Assembly (NCBI RefSeq): GCF_024505085.1 | Contig: NZ_JANIBC010000002.1 | Coordinates: forward strand, 239,016-303,015 | From: Parvularcula maris | GTDB lineage: Bacteria > Pseudomonadota > Alphaproteobacteria > Caulobacterales > Parvularculaceae | DNA: 64,000 bases | Reading direction: 5' to 3' | In this document: positions 28,217 to 35,547 of the stretch, piece after piece | Numbering within the stretch: position 1 is the stretch's first letter | Layout: every line of letters starts with the position of its first letter | Notes under the pieces: model-generated | What the model was told of the DNA's origin: nothing | Seen by the model: only the letters and a program-made list of their open reading frames with translations | Databases searched by the model: none | Made by a program: the position numbers and the translations under genes

Positions 28217-29331
28217 ATCTCTTCGATCCGGATACAGGCAGCCCGCTTAGCTACCGAGAAGCGAACCTGCTGTGCTCGGCGGAAGGCAAGCTCTGGCCCG
28301 TGATCGAGGGCATTCCATGGCTACGAACAAACCGGGAGGAGATGAGGCTCGAGGCGACTAGTCTCATCGAGGCAGGCCGGATAGAAGACGCGACGCTCAC
28401 CCTCCTGCGTGACCAGGACGATTTCTGCCCGACCCCTCCGCCTTCGCACGAAGACGTTCGAGCCATGCTGAACGACCGAGAAGCGACCTTCCGCAGCAGC
28501 ATGGAGGCGCTCGCCTATGGACGGGTCGCCAGCTACTTCGCCCACCGCTGGTCCGCGCCTACCTATCTCAGCGGCCTGGCGCTGATGGCTATGGTGGCCG
28601 AGCCTGGGGTGCCCCTTATCGAGGTCGCCTGCGGTACGGGACAGCTTATCGCTGAGGCAGCAAAGCGGGGCTTTGCGACCTATGCCAGCGACGTGGTCTT
28701 CTCTAAATGCTGGCTCGGCAAGAAGTTCATCAGCTCAGAAACGAGCTTCATCTGCTGTGACGCCGTATCCGGATCACCACCCTTGCGCATCGAGGGCCAG
28801 GGGAGCGTCTTCTGCCACGACGCCTTCTACTTCTTCCCCGATAAGCAGGCTTCCCTCGACGGAATGAGGCTTCTGGCTGACGGCGGACGGGTCGGGATCG
28901 GTCATGCGCATACGGACACAGACCCGACAGGGATCGCCGGTACGCCGCTTCCCATCGCTGACTACAAGGCACTGTCGCCTGGAGCTTCTTTCTTCTCCGA
29001 TGACGTACTGACTGACGCCATCATCGGCAATCACCAACCGGAGGAAGGGGCGGAAGAGGCCGACGCAGTAAGCTTCGTGGAGGGCGGGGCACCGCTCGAT
29101 GCCCTTCGCTTCGCCTTACCCGCTGCCGCTGCCCTTCGCCGCAACCCCCTCCTTCGGGAGCGAGAGGGCACGTACGGCCCGCACTGGCCCGATGAGGGTT
29201 TCGCCGCGGAATACGCCGGAGCAGGATATCTGTCAGGAGAGGGGACGCTTCCCGCCGACGGTGCCCTATTATCTCAGCATCATCATGCAGCGAGACACCG
29301 CCTGCTCCTCGACCTTCCGGAGCGGTGGTGA
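28210..29331 (+). CDS. Class I SAM-dependent methyltransferase with Trm112-like N-terminus
   Basis: GTG 28210 overlaps the preceding stop. Of 373 residues, the first 40 (LSYREANLLCSAEGKLWPVIEGIPWLR) match the Trm112/UPF0434-like pattern ending in GIPWL, but most zinc cysteines are missing; one Cys remains. The methyltransferase core follows near residue 140: LIEVACGTGQLIAEAAKRG (SAM-binding motif I), with acidic residues in YASDVVFSKC and CHDAFYFFP. The C-terminal third is long and less conserved. It could methylate the product of the inositol cluster. The substrate and whether it acts on O, N or S are unknown. Confidence 0.75.
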   Translation: MLNLFDPDTGSPLSYREANLLCSAEGKLWPVIEGIPWLRTNREEMRLEATSLIEAGRIEDATLTLLRDQDDFCPTPPPSHEDVRAMLNDREATFRSSMEALAYGRVASYFAHRWSAPTYLSGLALMAMVAEPGVPLIEVACGTGQLIAEAAKRGFATYASDVVFSKCWLGKKFISSETSFICCDAVSGSPPLRIEGQGSVFCHDAFYFFPDKQASLDGMRLLADGGRVGIGHAHTDTDPTGIAGTPLPIADYKALSPGASFFSDDVLTDAIIGNHQPEEGAEEADAVSFVEGGAPLDALRFALPAAAALRRNPLLREREGTYGPHWPDEGFAAEYAGAGYLSGEGTLPADGALLSQHHHAARHRLLLDLPERW

Positions 29332-30296
29332 TGATCCGTTTGGGTATCATCGGTGCCGGATGGGTAGCCAGAGACTTCGCTCTGCCTGCGATCGAAGCGG
29401 CTCAGGACGGGACGCTCGTCGCCGTCGCCGATCCGAAGGAGGGCGTTCCGGGTTACCCTCAATATCAAGACCACCAAGCCATGCTGGACGCAGAAAAGCT
29501 CGACGCAATTTATGTGGCGAGCCCCAACCATCTGCACCCGCAGCACGTGCTAGACGCCCTCCATACTGGCTGCCACGTGCTCTGCGAGAAGCCCCTCGCC
29601 ATCGCAAGCTCCGACGCCGAGGAGATGGCGGCGCTGGCGACCCGTCGCGGGTTGGTTCTGCAGACGGCTTTCGATCAGCGCCACCACCCGGCTCACCGCC
29701 TGATGAAGCAGCTCGTCCAGGAAGGAACGCTCGGTACACTGACGCAGGTCCGTATCGACTACGCCTGCTGGGTCGATGAGGAGTTCCTTCCGGACAACTG
29801 GCGGATCGAGGCGGAGCGGGCGGGCGGCGGCGCGGTCATCGACCTGGCTCCTCACGGGCTCGACCTCGTCGAGTATCTCACCGGGGAGAGGCTGACCACT
29901 CTTCATGTCCTCCGCCAGAGGCGTCTTCACGGCTACGCCGTCGATGACGGGGGCGTCCTGACCGGCCGCACGGAGAGCGGCATCCTTCTCTCCCAGACCG
30001 TCGGCTACAACCGCCCGGAGAAACTGCCGCGGCGGCGATTGGAGATCATCGGGAGCGAGGGCATCCTCCTGGCCGAGAATACGATGGGACAGACCCCTGG
30101 AGGATGTCTCACCCTCACGACCTCCTCCGGCGAGCGCCGCTCCATAGAGTTCGGGCAGACACCGCCTTTCGAAGCGCAGTTCGACAGCTTCTTCGAAGCC
30201 TGTAACGCGAGAAAATCCGATCGTCTCCCTACAGAGGACGCAAGGCTCGTGGCGCTCCTGGAACAGGGGTTCGAGGGGGACGCGGCATGGCGCTGA
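29331..30296 (+). CDS. Gfo/Idh/MocA-family oxidoreductase
   Basis: ATG 29331 gives MIRLGIIGAGWVARDFAL and shares its first base with the previous stop (TGATG). The 321-residue protein has the N-terminal NAD(P) Rossmann motif GIIGAGWVA, the DAIYVASPNHLHPQH segment, and CHVLCEKPLAIAS, the hallmark EKP. The C-terminal part carries WRIEAERAGGGAVIDLAPHGLDLVEYLTG with the family catalytic Asp-His pair. Inositol 2-dehydrogenases and other sugar dehydrogenases are typical members. With inositol-phosphate synthase encoded three genes upstream, oxidation of inositol or of a glycosyl-inositol to a ketone is a reasonable guess, still untested. Confidence 0.88.
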   Translation: MIRLGIIGAGWVARDFALPAIEAAQDGTLVAVADPKEGVPGYPQYQDHQAMLDAEKLDAIYVASPNHLHPQHVLDALHTGCHVLCEKPLAIASSDAEEMAALATRRGLVLQTAFDQRHHPAHRLMKQLVQEGTLGTLTQVRIDYACWVDEEFLPDNWRIEAERAGGGAVIDLAPHGLDLVEYLTGERLTTLHVLRQRRLHGYAVDDGGVLTGRTESGILLSQTVGYNRPEKLPRRRLEIIGSEGILLAENTMGQTPGGCLTLTTSSGERRSIEFGQTPPFEAQFDSFFEACNARKSDRLPTEDARLVALLEQGFEGDAAWR

Positions 30297-31108
30297 CCCA
30301 CTACGCCTGCACCCATTGCGGCGGATGGCTCCTTTGGTTCGAGGGGAAGCAGCCCCTCTCCTGCCCCGTCTGCATGGATCCCCGCAACGCGCTGCCGGAG
30401 AACGGCTTCTCCTTCGTTACCTTGGCCGAAGCTCAGTCGGGCCGCACCACCGAAATCACGAGGGTCGCTCCCAACCTTCGTGTCGCAAGGGAGACACCGG
30501 CGCTGGGCCTCGGCTCTGCCGGATGGCTCGTCAGTACGGACAGCGGAACCGTCTCCATCGAGGCTGCAGGGTGCTACTCCGATAGTGCCTTGTCGGAGAT
30601 AGGCTCGCTTCACCGGATCGCTGCCACCCACCCGCACGGCTACGGCGCGATGTGGCAGCTTCAAGCCCATAGCAGCGCGCCGGTCAGTATACACCGCCTC
30701 GATATACCGCATACCAAAGCCTTCAAGGTCACCATGCCCCTCGATGATCAGGGGCACCTAGCTCCCTCCATCCGCTACCGGAAGCTTGGGGGACACTATG
30801 ATGGTCAGTGTGCCTTCTATGACGAGGAAGGCGCATGCCTGTTCCTCGGCGATGCACTCAAGGTCGACTATGGCACTAGCGGGGAAGCTGTTGCCCTCTC
30901 GGTTCATAAAGGGTTCCACTACGCCATTCCGCTGACGCACAGTGAGATACGCCGCTACAGGGAAGTCGCCGAAAGCTTTCCGTTCCGGAACGTCGCCACG
31001 ACGTTCGATTATGCGGAAGGGTTGAGCCGCGAGTTCGTTCTCGCCTTCTACGACAAGCTGCTCAGTATGCCGCTCACCACCGAACCCATCAGGATCGACA
31101 GCCTATGA
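30287..31108 (+). CDS. Zinc-ribbon protein with degenerate metallo-beta-lactamase-like domain
   Basis: ATG 30287 follows GAGGGGGA. The 273-residue protein starts with a probable zinc ribbon: Cys8-x2-Cys11 and Cys26-x2-Cys29. From about residue 60 it resembles an MBL fold, with GWLVSTDSGTVSIEAAGCYSD, THPHGYGAMWQLQ at the first metal motif position (only two His, no HxHxDH), YRKLGGHYDGQCAFYD with His170, and LFLGDAL with Asp189. Most metal ligands of active MBL hydrolases are missing or changed, so the function may be binding, or a changed reaction. Overlaps upstream and downstream by four to ten bases tie it to the oxidoreductase and YcaO genes. Confidence 0.55.
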   Translation: MALTHYACTHCGGWLLWFEGKQPLSCPVCMDPRNALPENGFSFVTLAEAQSGRTTEITRVAPNLRVARETPALGLGSAGWLVSTDSGTVSIEAAGCYSDSALSEIGSLHRIAATHPHGYGAMWQLQAHSSAPVSIHRLDIPHTKAFKVTMPLDDQGHLAPSIRYRKLGGHYDGQCAFYDEEGACLFLGDALKVDYGTSGEAVALSVHKGFHYAIPLTHSEIRRYREVAESFPFRNVATTFDYAEGLSREFVLAFYDKLLSMPLTTEPIRIDSL

Positions 31109-32562
31109 CCGAAACCCTTCAGCGTGCCGCCGACCTCTACCGACAAGGGCTTCCTTCGGGCGAGTTCTGCGAGTTCGCCATCGAGGGATGCGATGCTTTG
31201 CGAACGGGTGTGCATCTGATGCGCTCAGGCTTGTCCCGGAGCGGGGGCCCGTTCGTTTGCGGTATGGGCTATGGAAGCAGCCAGTTCGAAGCTGCCGTCA
31301 GTGCCCGCGGCGAGCTGTTCGAGATGATCACCCTGGCCGACGCAGCGAAGGAGTGGACGCACACCGAAGGAACGTTCGAGGAGGTCGACGGTAAAGAAGG
31401 CTTCCCTGCTATCGACCCCTACGGCCTCGTTCTGCCTGTCGGACTAGATGATGTGGACCGGCACCGCTTCGTTTGGACGGACGTCAGGAACCTCCTCACC
31501 GACGAGACGTTCTGGGCACCGATCGAGTTTGTTGCAAGCTCACGCGCCGCCCTTCCGAGCGGCTACCAAGCGGTCACACCTCCGATCAGCAACGGCAACG
31601 GTGCCGGGGATAGCGAAGCGCGGGGGATCACCCACGGTCTTTTGGAGCTCTGCCAGAGGGACGGCAACGCATCGAGCTTCAGGGCGCTCGATCAGGGACG
31701 GATCCTCGAGAACCCGCCCCTCGATCCCGATACTGCGCAACTGGTGGCAAGGCTTCAGGAACGGGGCTTTACGATCCTGTTCAAGCTCGCCGATCTGTCC
31801 GTCGGGATACCGAGCGTCTACGCCATTCCCGTCGTGGAGGGAGAGGACAACCCCCTTGCCATGACCGCCTGCGGCGAGGCAGCCGATCCAGATCTGCCCC
31901 TCGCGCTACGCAAGGCTCTGCTGGAGGCGCTGGCGGCGCGAGCACGCAAGGTGTTCAGCCACGACACGACCGGTGTCCACCGGCACTATGAGCCTAGCGT
32001 CGTTTCGGAACGGGCGGCCAAGATCGACCCGGCACAGGAAGAACCGAGGGCTGTCGAAGCGATGCAGGAGCTTCTGGCGCTCTCGCCTAGGCAGGTTCGA
32101 GAGCGCCTCGAAAGCACCGTCTACCGAAGAGATCGCACCTTCCCGAGTTCGTCGCTCGATACGGCGCGCCTTCCCAACGAGCCTGAGGACCGGGTCCGCT
32201 ATATGCTGGACCGCTTGCAGGCAGAGAACATGACGGCCTACGCTAAAACCGTTAGGCGGGGCGATGCCTACGCTGCGAAAGTCCTCGTGCCGGGCATCGA
32301 GATGGAGCTAGCCAGCTTCTACCGCCTCGGCGTTCGCGGCGCGAGGCGCCTTCTGGAAAGGGGCGACCCGCTGCTGAGACACCAACCGGGACCGGGTCGG
32401 CAAAAGCTTACTCTTCGCCCGGAGCAAGAGGCGGAGCTGGGCGGCCCCCTCTATCTCGACAAGGAGCGCCTCGACCGCATCACCGCTCCCCTCTACTTCC
32501 TCTACCGCGAGCCCACACCAGGGGTCACCCGCGTAATGGCCGGTCGTAGGGATGCGGCATGA
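31105..32562 (+). CDS. YcaO-domain protein without adjacent RiPP partner
   Basis: The 485-residue protein shows a YcaO domain in its first 290 residues: GMGYGSSQFEAAVSARGELFEMI (E70 and E73 of the first ATP motif), TPPISNGNGAGDSEARGITHG followed by LLELCQRD (E181, Q184, R185, D186), and RKALLEALAARARK (E274 and R279). The family activates an amide oxygen with ATP to form azolines, thioamides or amidines. Compared with the usual ElvERD and EaaQsR, it reads ELCQRD and EALAAR, so two motif positions differ. The C-terminal 190 residues are unassigned and have no Pro-rich end. No ThiF, TfuA or precursor peptide gene is next to it. ATGA overlaps couple it to both neighbours. Confidence 0.75.
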   Translation: MTETLQRAADLYRQGLPSGEFCEFAIEGCDALRTGVHLMRSGLSRSGGPFVCGMGYGSSQFEAAVSARGELFEMITLADAAKEWTHTEGTFEEVDGKEGFPAIDPYGLVLPVGLDDVDRHRFVWTDVRNLLTDETFWAPIEFVASSRAALPSGYQAVTPPISNGNGAGDSEARGITHGLLELCQRDGNASSFRALDQGRILENPPLDPDTAQLVARLQERGFTILFKLADLSVGIPSVYAIPVVEGEDNPLAMTACGEAADPDLPLALRKALLEALAARARKVFSHDTTGVHRHYEPSVVSERAAKIDPAQEEPRAVEAMQELLALSPRQVRERLESTVYRRDRTFPSSSLDTARLPNEPEDRVRYMLDRLQAENMTAYAKTVRRGDAYAAKVLVPGIEMELASFYRLGVRGARRLLERGDPLLRHQPGPGRQKLTLRPEQEAELGGPLYLDKERLDRITAPLYFLYREPTPGVTRVMAGRRDAA

Positions 32563-33401
32563 GCTTGCGGTTTGCCTACAATACCAATGGTTGCGCCAAC
32601 CACCGGCTCTATGACGCCATCGAGCTGATTGGCGCCTCCGGCTATGACGGGGTGGCGCTCACCCTCGATTGGCACCACCTCGATCCGTTTGCGGATAGCT
32701 GGCACGAAGACACGATAGCCCTCAAACGGCATCTGCAGAGCGCCGGTCTTGGCAGCGTGATCGAGACCGGTGCCCGGTACCTTCTCGACCCCCGCCGCAA
32801 GCACGAGCCTACTCTGGTCAGTGACGATGCGGAGGGCCGCGCGCGGCGCATTCGTTTCCTTCAGCGAGCGGTGGAGATCGCAGATATTCTGGAAAGCGAG
32901 GCCGTCTCGTTCTGGGCCGGTGTTCCGCATACCGCTTCGGCCCGAAGCGAAGCCTTCCAGCGTCTCGTTGAGGGAACGGCCGAGGTGACCAGCTACGCTG
33001 AGAAGTACGGTGTGATCCCAGCCTTCGAACCGGAGCCCGGTATGGCTATCGAAACCGTGTTGGAGTTTCTCGAGCTGAAGAATGCGGTGGAGGAGTTAGG
33101 CGGCCCTCTGCAACTGGCCTTGGACGTCGGGCATCTGTGGGTGACGGGCGAGAGCGATCCGGCTGAAGCTCCGGTTACGTATCAAGAGCATATCGGCACC
33201 GCCGCCATCGAGGGCATGAACCGGGGGATACACATCCATCTCCCCTTCGGCGAAGGCGACCTCGATGTTCCGGAAGTTCTGAGATCGTTTCAGAGCATCC
33301 GCTTCGACCGGCTCCTCTGCGTCGAACTGTCGCGTGAATCGCCCCGCGCGCACGAGGCTGTTCCCCAGTCTATTCATTGGCTCAAGGAGCATCTGTCATG
33401 A
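32559..33401 (+). CDS. Sugar phosphate isomerase/epimerase-like TIM barrel (xylose isomerase fold)
   Basis: The 280-residue protein begins with MSLRFAYNTNGCANHRLYDA and has the metal site of the AP-endonuclease-2/xylose-isomerase superfamily: VIPAFEPEPGMAIE (Glu), LALDVGHLWVTGE (Asp and His), GIHIHLPFGEGD and LLCVELSRESPRAHE. Relatives include inosose isomerases and dehydratases (IolE, IolI), L-ribulose epimerases and EboE-like proteins. Next to inositol-phosphate synthase and a Gfo/Idh/MocA dehydrogenase, an inosose-type substrate is an attractive guess. It begins with an ATGA overlap and ends with another into the glycosyltransferase gene. Confidence 0.75.
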   Translation: MSLRFAYNTNGCANHRLYDAIELIGASGYDGVALTLDWHHLDPFADSWHEDTIALKRHLQSAGLGSVIETGARYLLDPRRKHEPTLVSDDAEGRARRIRFLQRAVEIADILESEAVSFWAGVPHTASARSEAFQRLVEGTAEVTSYAEKYGVIPAFEPEPGMAIETVLEFLELKNAVEELGGPLQLALDVGHLWVTGESDPAEAPVTYQEHIGTAAIEGMNRGIHIHLPFGEGDLDVPEVLRSFQSIRFDRLLCVELSRESPRAHEAVPQSIHWLKEHLS

Positions 33402-34654
33402 GAGTCTGTTTTTTCTCGAGACGGTACTTTCCTGCGGTCTCCGGCATGTCCGTCTACGCCTACAACTTCATCAGAGGCATGCGCGACCTCGGCCACGAGA
33501 TCACCATGCTGTCCCAGTACCGCGGAGACGCGCCCGGTATCGCCATCTATGGGGGCGGCACGCCCCCTCCTACACAAGGCGTACGGACGATCGGCTTCAG
33601 GTCGAAGGGTGAGGAGCTTGCCCCCCACGGGCAGCCTGCCGACTTCGAGCGCGATCTCAACGAACTCGTCTCCGCGTGCATAGAAGCTCACCGGGAGCGG
33701 CCCTTCGACATCCTTCACGCTCAGTATGCCTATCCCACCGGTCTGGCCGCACTGATCGCAGGTGAGCGGCTCGGCCTTCCGGTGATTGTCTCGATCCAGG
33801 GCGGTGATGGTCACTGGGTCGGGCTCTGCTGCGAGACCCACCGCCGCGCCATGCAGGCCGTGCTGGACCACGCCAACGCGGTGATTATCGGCTGTAAGAG
33901 CTTTCGGGACGAGGTCATTGGCAACCACGGCACGGATGCCGAGCGTTTCACCATCGTGCCGGGAGCGGTCAGTACAAGCCGGTTCTTCCCCTCTCAGCGC
34001 CCCGAAAACACGCCGCTACGGCTTCTCTTTCACGGTAGAGCCGACAGGCGTAAAGGTCTGATCGACACCCTGGAGAGCTGGAAACTGCTCTGCGAGCGGA
34101 ACGTCGCCTTCGAAGGGGTGGTCTCCGGCGTAGGCCCCGATCTCGATGAGGCGGAACACTTCGTCGCCGCGAACGGTCTCGAGGAAAAGGTCGAGATAAT
34201 GGGCGCAGCGGACTACTCGGCGGTCCCGTCCATCTACCGACAGTGCGATCTGTTCGTGACACCGACCTATGCCGAGGGTTTCTCGAACACCGTGCTCGAA
34301 GCAATGGCTTCGGGCCTGCCGGTCATTGGCGGCCGGGCCGTGGGGGTGGTGGATGCCATCGAACACGAGCGCAACGGCCTTCTAGTAGAGCCAGGCGACG
34401 CCACCGGTCTCGCCGATCTGCAACAGCCGCTCATCGACGACAAGGCGCTCCGCGAACGTCTTCGAGAAGCTGCGAAGAGGGACGTCACCGAGAGGTACAG
34501 TTGGCCGGTCGTCTGCCGATCCATCGAGAAGGTCTACGAACGCGCCCTCGGACAGCTCCCCCTCCCTGACTGGGAAGCCGTGTACGATCCTTCCATCGAG
34601 CTCGCCCAAGCCGATCCCACCTGCCGCTTCAGGGCGGCACCGCACCTTCTCTAG
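33398..34654 (+). CDS. Family 4 glycosyltransferase
   Basis: ATG 33398 gives MRVCFFSRRYFPAVSGMS, a normal GT-B N-terminus; an earlier in-frame start is not needed. The 418-residue protein has DILHAQYAYPTGLAALIAG, the GT4 segment LLFHGRADRRKGLIDTLESW, and the retaining E-x7-E motif in YAEGFSNTVLEAMASGLPVIGG. GT4 enzymes transfer sugars from nucleotide donors with retention. In mycothiol synthesis a GT4 joins GlcNAc to inositol 3-phosphate, so the neighbouring Ino1 and PIG-L genes make a similar glycosyl-inositol step a fair inference. Donor and acceptor are not proved. Confidence 0.88.
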   Translation: MRVCFFSRRYFPAVSGMSVYAYNFIRGMRDLGHEITMLSQYRGDAPGIAIYGGGTPPPTQGVRTIGFRSKGEELAPHGQPADFERDLNELVSACIEAHRERPFDILHAQYAYPTGLAALIAGERLGLPVIVSIQGGDGHWVGLCCETHRRAMQAVLDHANAVIIGCKSFRDEVIGNHGTDAERFTIVPGAVSTSRFFPSQRPENTPLRLLFHGRADRRKGLIDTLESWKLLCERNVAFEGVVSGVGPDLDEAEHFVAANGLEEKVEIMGAADYSAVPSIYRQCDLFVTPTYAEGFSNTVLEAMASGLPVIGGRAVGVVDAIEHERNGLLVEPGDATGLADLQQPLIDDKALRERLREAAKRDVTERYSWPVVCRSIEKVYERALGQLPLPDWEAVYDPSIELAQADPTCRFRAAPHLL

Positions 34655-34662
34655 GGTTCGGC

Positions 34663-35418
34663 GTGAGGATCGTCGCCCTCTCCCCGCACCTCGATGATGC
34701 GGCTTTCTCCGTAGGCGGTCTGCTCGCCCGTCTCGCCGGCTCGCATGAAGTCGAGGTCCACACGCTGCTCGCCGGAGGTGTCCACCCGGCGGAGGGGTTC
34801 GCTTTAGCCTGTCAGCTCGATAAGGGGCTCTCGCGGCAGACCGACTACATGGCTCTTCGTCGTGAGGAGGACCTAGCGGCTGCCAGCATACTTGGCGTTC
34901 GGTCTTTCCACCATCAGCTCTGCGAAGCGCCCAACCGAGGCTACCACGATGCCGCTTCTCTCTTCGGTGAAGCAGTGCCGAACGATCCGCTCACGTCCCA
35001 ACTCGCTCACATGCTGCCGGAGATCGTGGAGGGCGCAGACTTGGTGCTCGCCCCTTTCTGCCACGGCAACCATATCGACCACGTCCTTGTCAGGGCAGCC
35101 GCCGAGAAAACTTGCGCGGATCGGCTTCTTCTCTGGCGCGATCTTCCTTACGCGGTCCGCTGCCCCGATCCGAGCAGCGAGTGGGTTAGTGTGCGGGTGA
35201 GCGATCATCTCGGTGTCAAGATCGACGCCTGTCTCGCCTACGCATCGCAGATCGGCTTCCAGTTCGGCTCTCCGGAAGCCGCCCGCCAAGCTATTCTGAG
35301 GGATACGCAGCGCATAGGAGGCGAGCTTGTCCTGCCTTGCTCGGACGCCGCAAGGGCTGCTCTAGGGGCGCTAGCGCCGCCCGTTACCAAACAATCACAA
35401 GCGCAACCCGTCTCCTGA
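34663..35418 (+). CDS. PIG-L family N-deacetylase
   Basis: The 251-residue protein starts at GTG 34663 and has the zinc site of the family: SPHLDDAAFSVGG near the N-terminus (His and Asp-Asp) and FCHGNHIDHVLV (His pair) near residue 135. PIG-L/MshB/BshB relatives remove acetyl from N-acetylglucosamine linked to inositol or malate. It follows the glycosyltransferase by eight bases. The likely role is to free an amine on the glycosylated product of this cluster, or on another amide. A 129-base gap then separates it from the next gene. Ends of the domain after residue 230 are Pro-rich and unassigned. Confidence 0.85.
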   Translation: MRIVALSPHLDDAAFSVGGLLARLAGSHEVEVHTLLAGGVHPAEGFALACQLDKGLSRQTDYMALRREEDLAAASILGVRSFHHQLCEAPNRGYHDAASLFGEAVPNDPLTSQLAHMLPEIVEGADLVLAPFCHGNHIDHVLVRAAAEKTCADRLLLWRDLPYAVRCPDPSSEWVSVRVSDHLGVKIDACLAYASQIGFQFGSPEAARQAILRDTQRIGGELVLPCSDAARAALGALAPPVTKQSQAQPVS

Positions 35419-35547
35419 TCCCCCTGACCCCGGCGGTTCTAAAGCTCCACATCCGAAGGAGTGCCGCCTCGGTCAAGGGTTCCAGGAACAGGGTCTGAGC
35501 TTGCGTGTTCCGATCTAGTCATCACCCTGCCCCTCAAAAGGACCAAG

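Noticed and set aside
26086-35418. Assignment of the inositol run to mycothiol biosynthesis.
   Set aside because: Ino1, GT4 and PIG-L fit, but the cysteine ligase (MshC) and acetyltransferase (MshD) are missing and mycothiol is not known in this group of bacteria.
26086-35418. Assignment of the inositol run to the Ebo/Edb cluster.
   Set aside because: Only the TIM-barrel gene and possibly Ino1 resemble parts of it; the UbiA, TatD, dehydroquinate-synthase-like and EboA genes are absent.
31105-35547. A RiPP precursor peptide gene near YcaO.
   Set aside because: Genes overlap through 34654, and the 129-base gap before 35548 shows no short frame with a ribosome site and a plausible core peptide.
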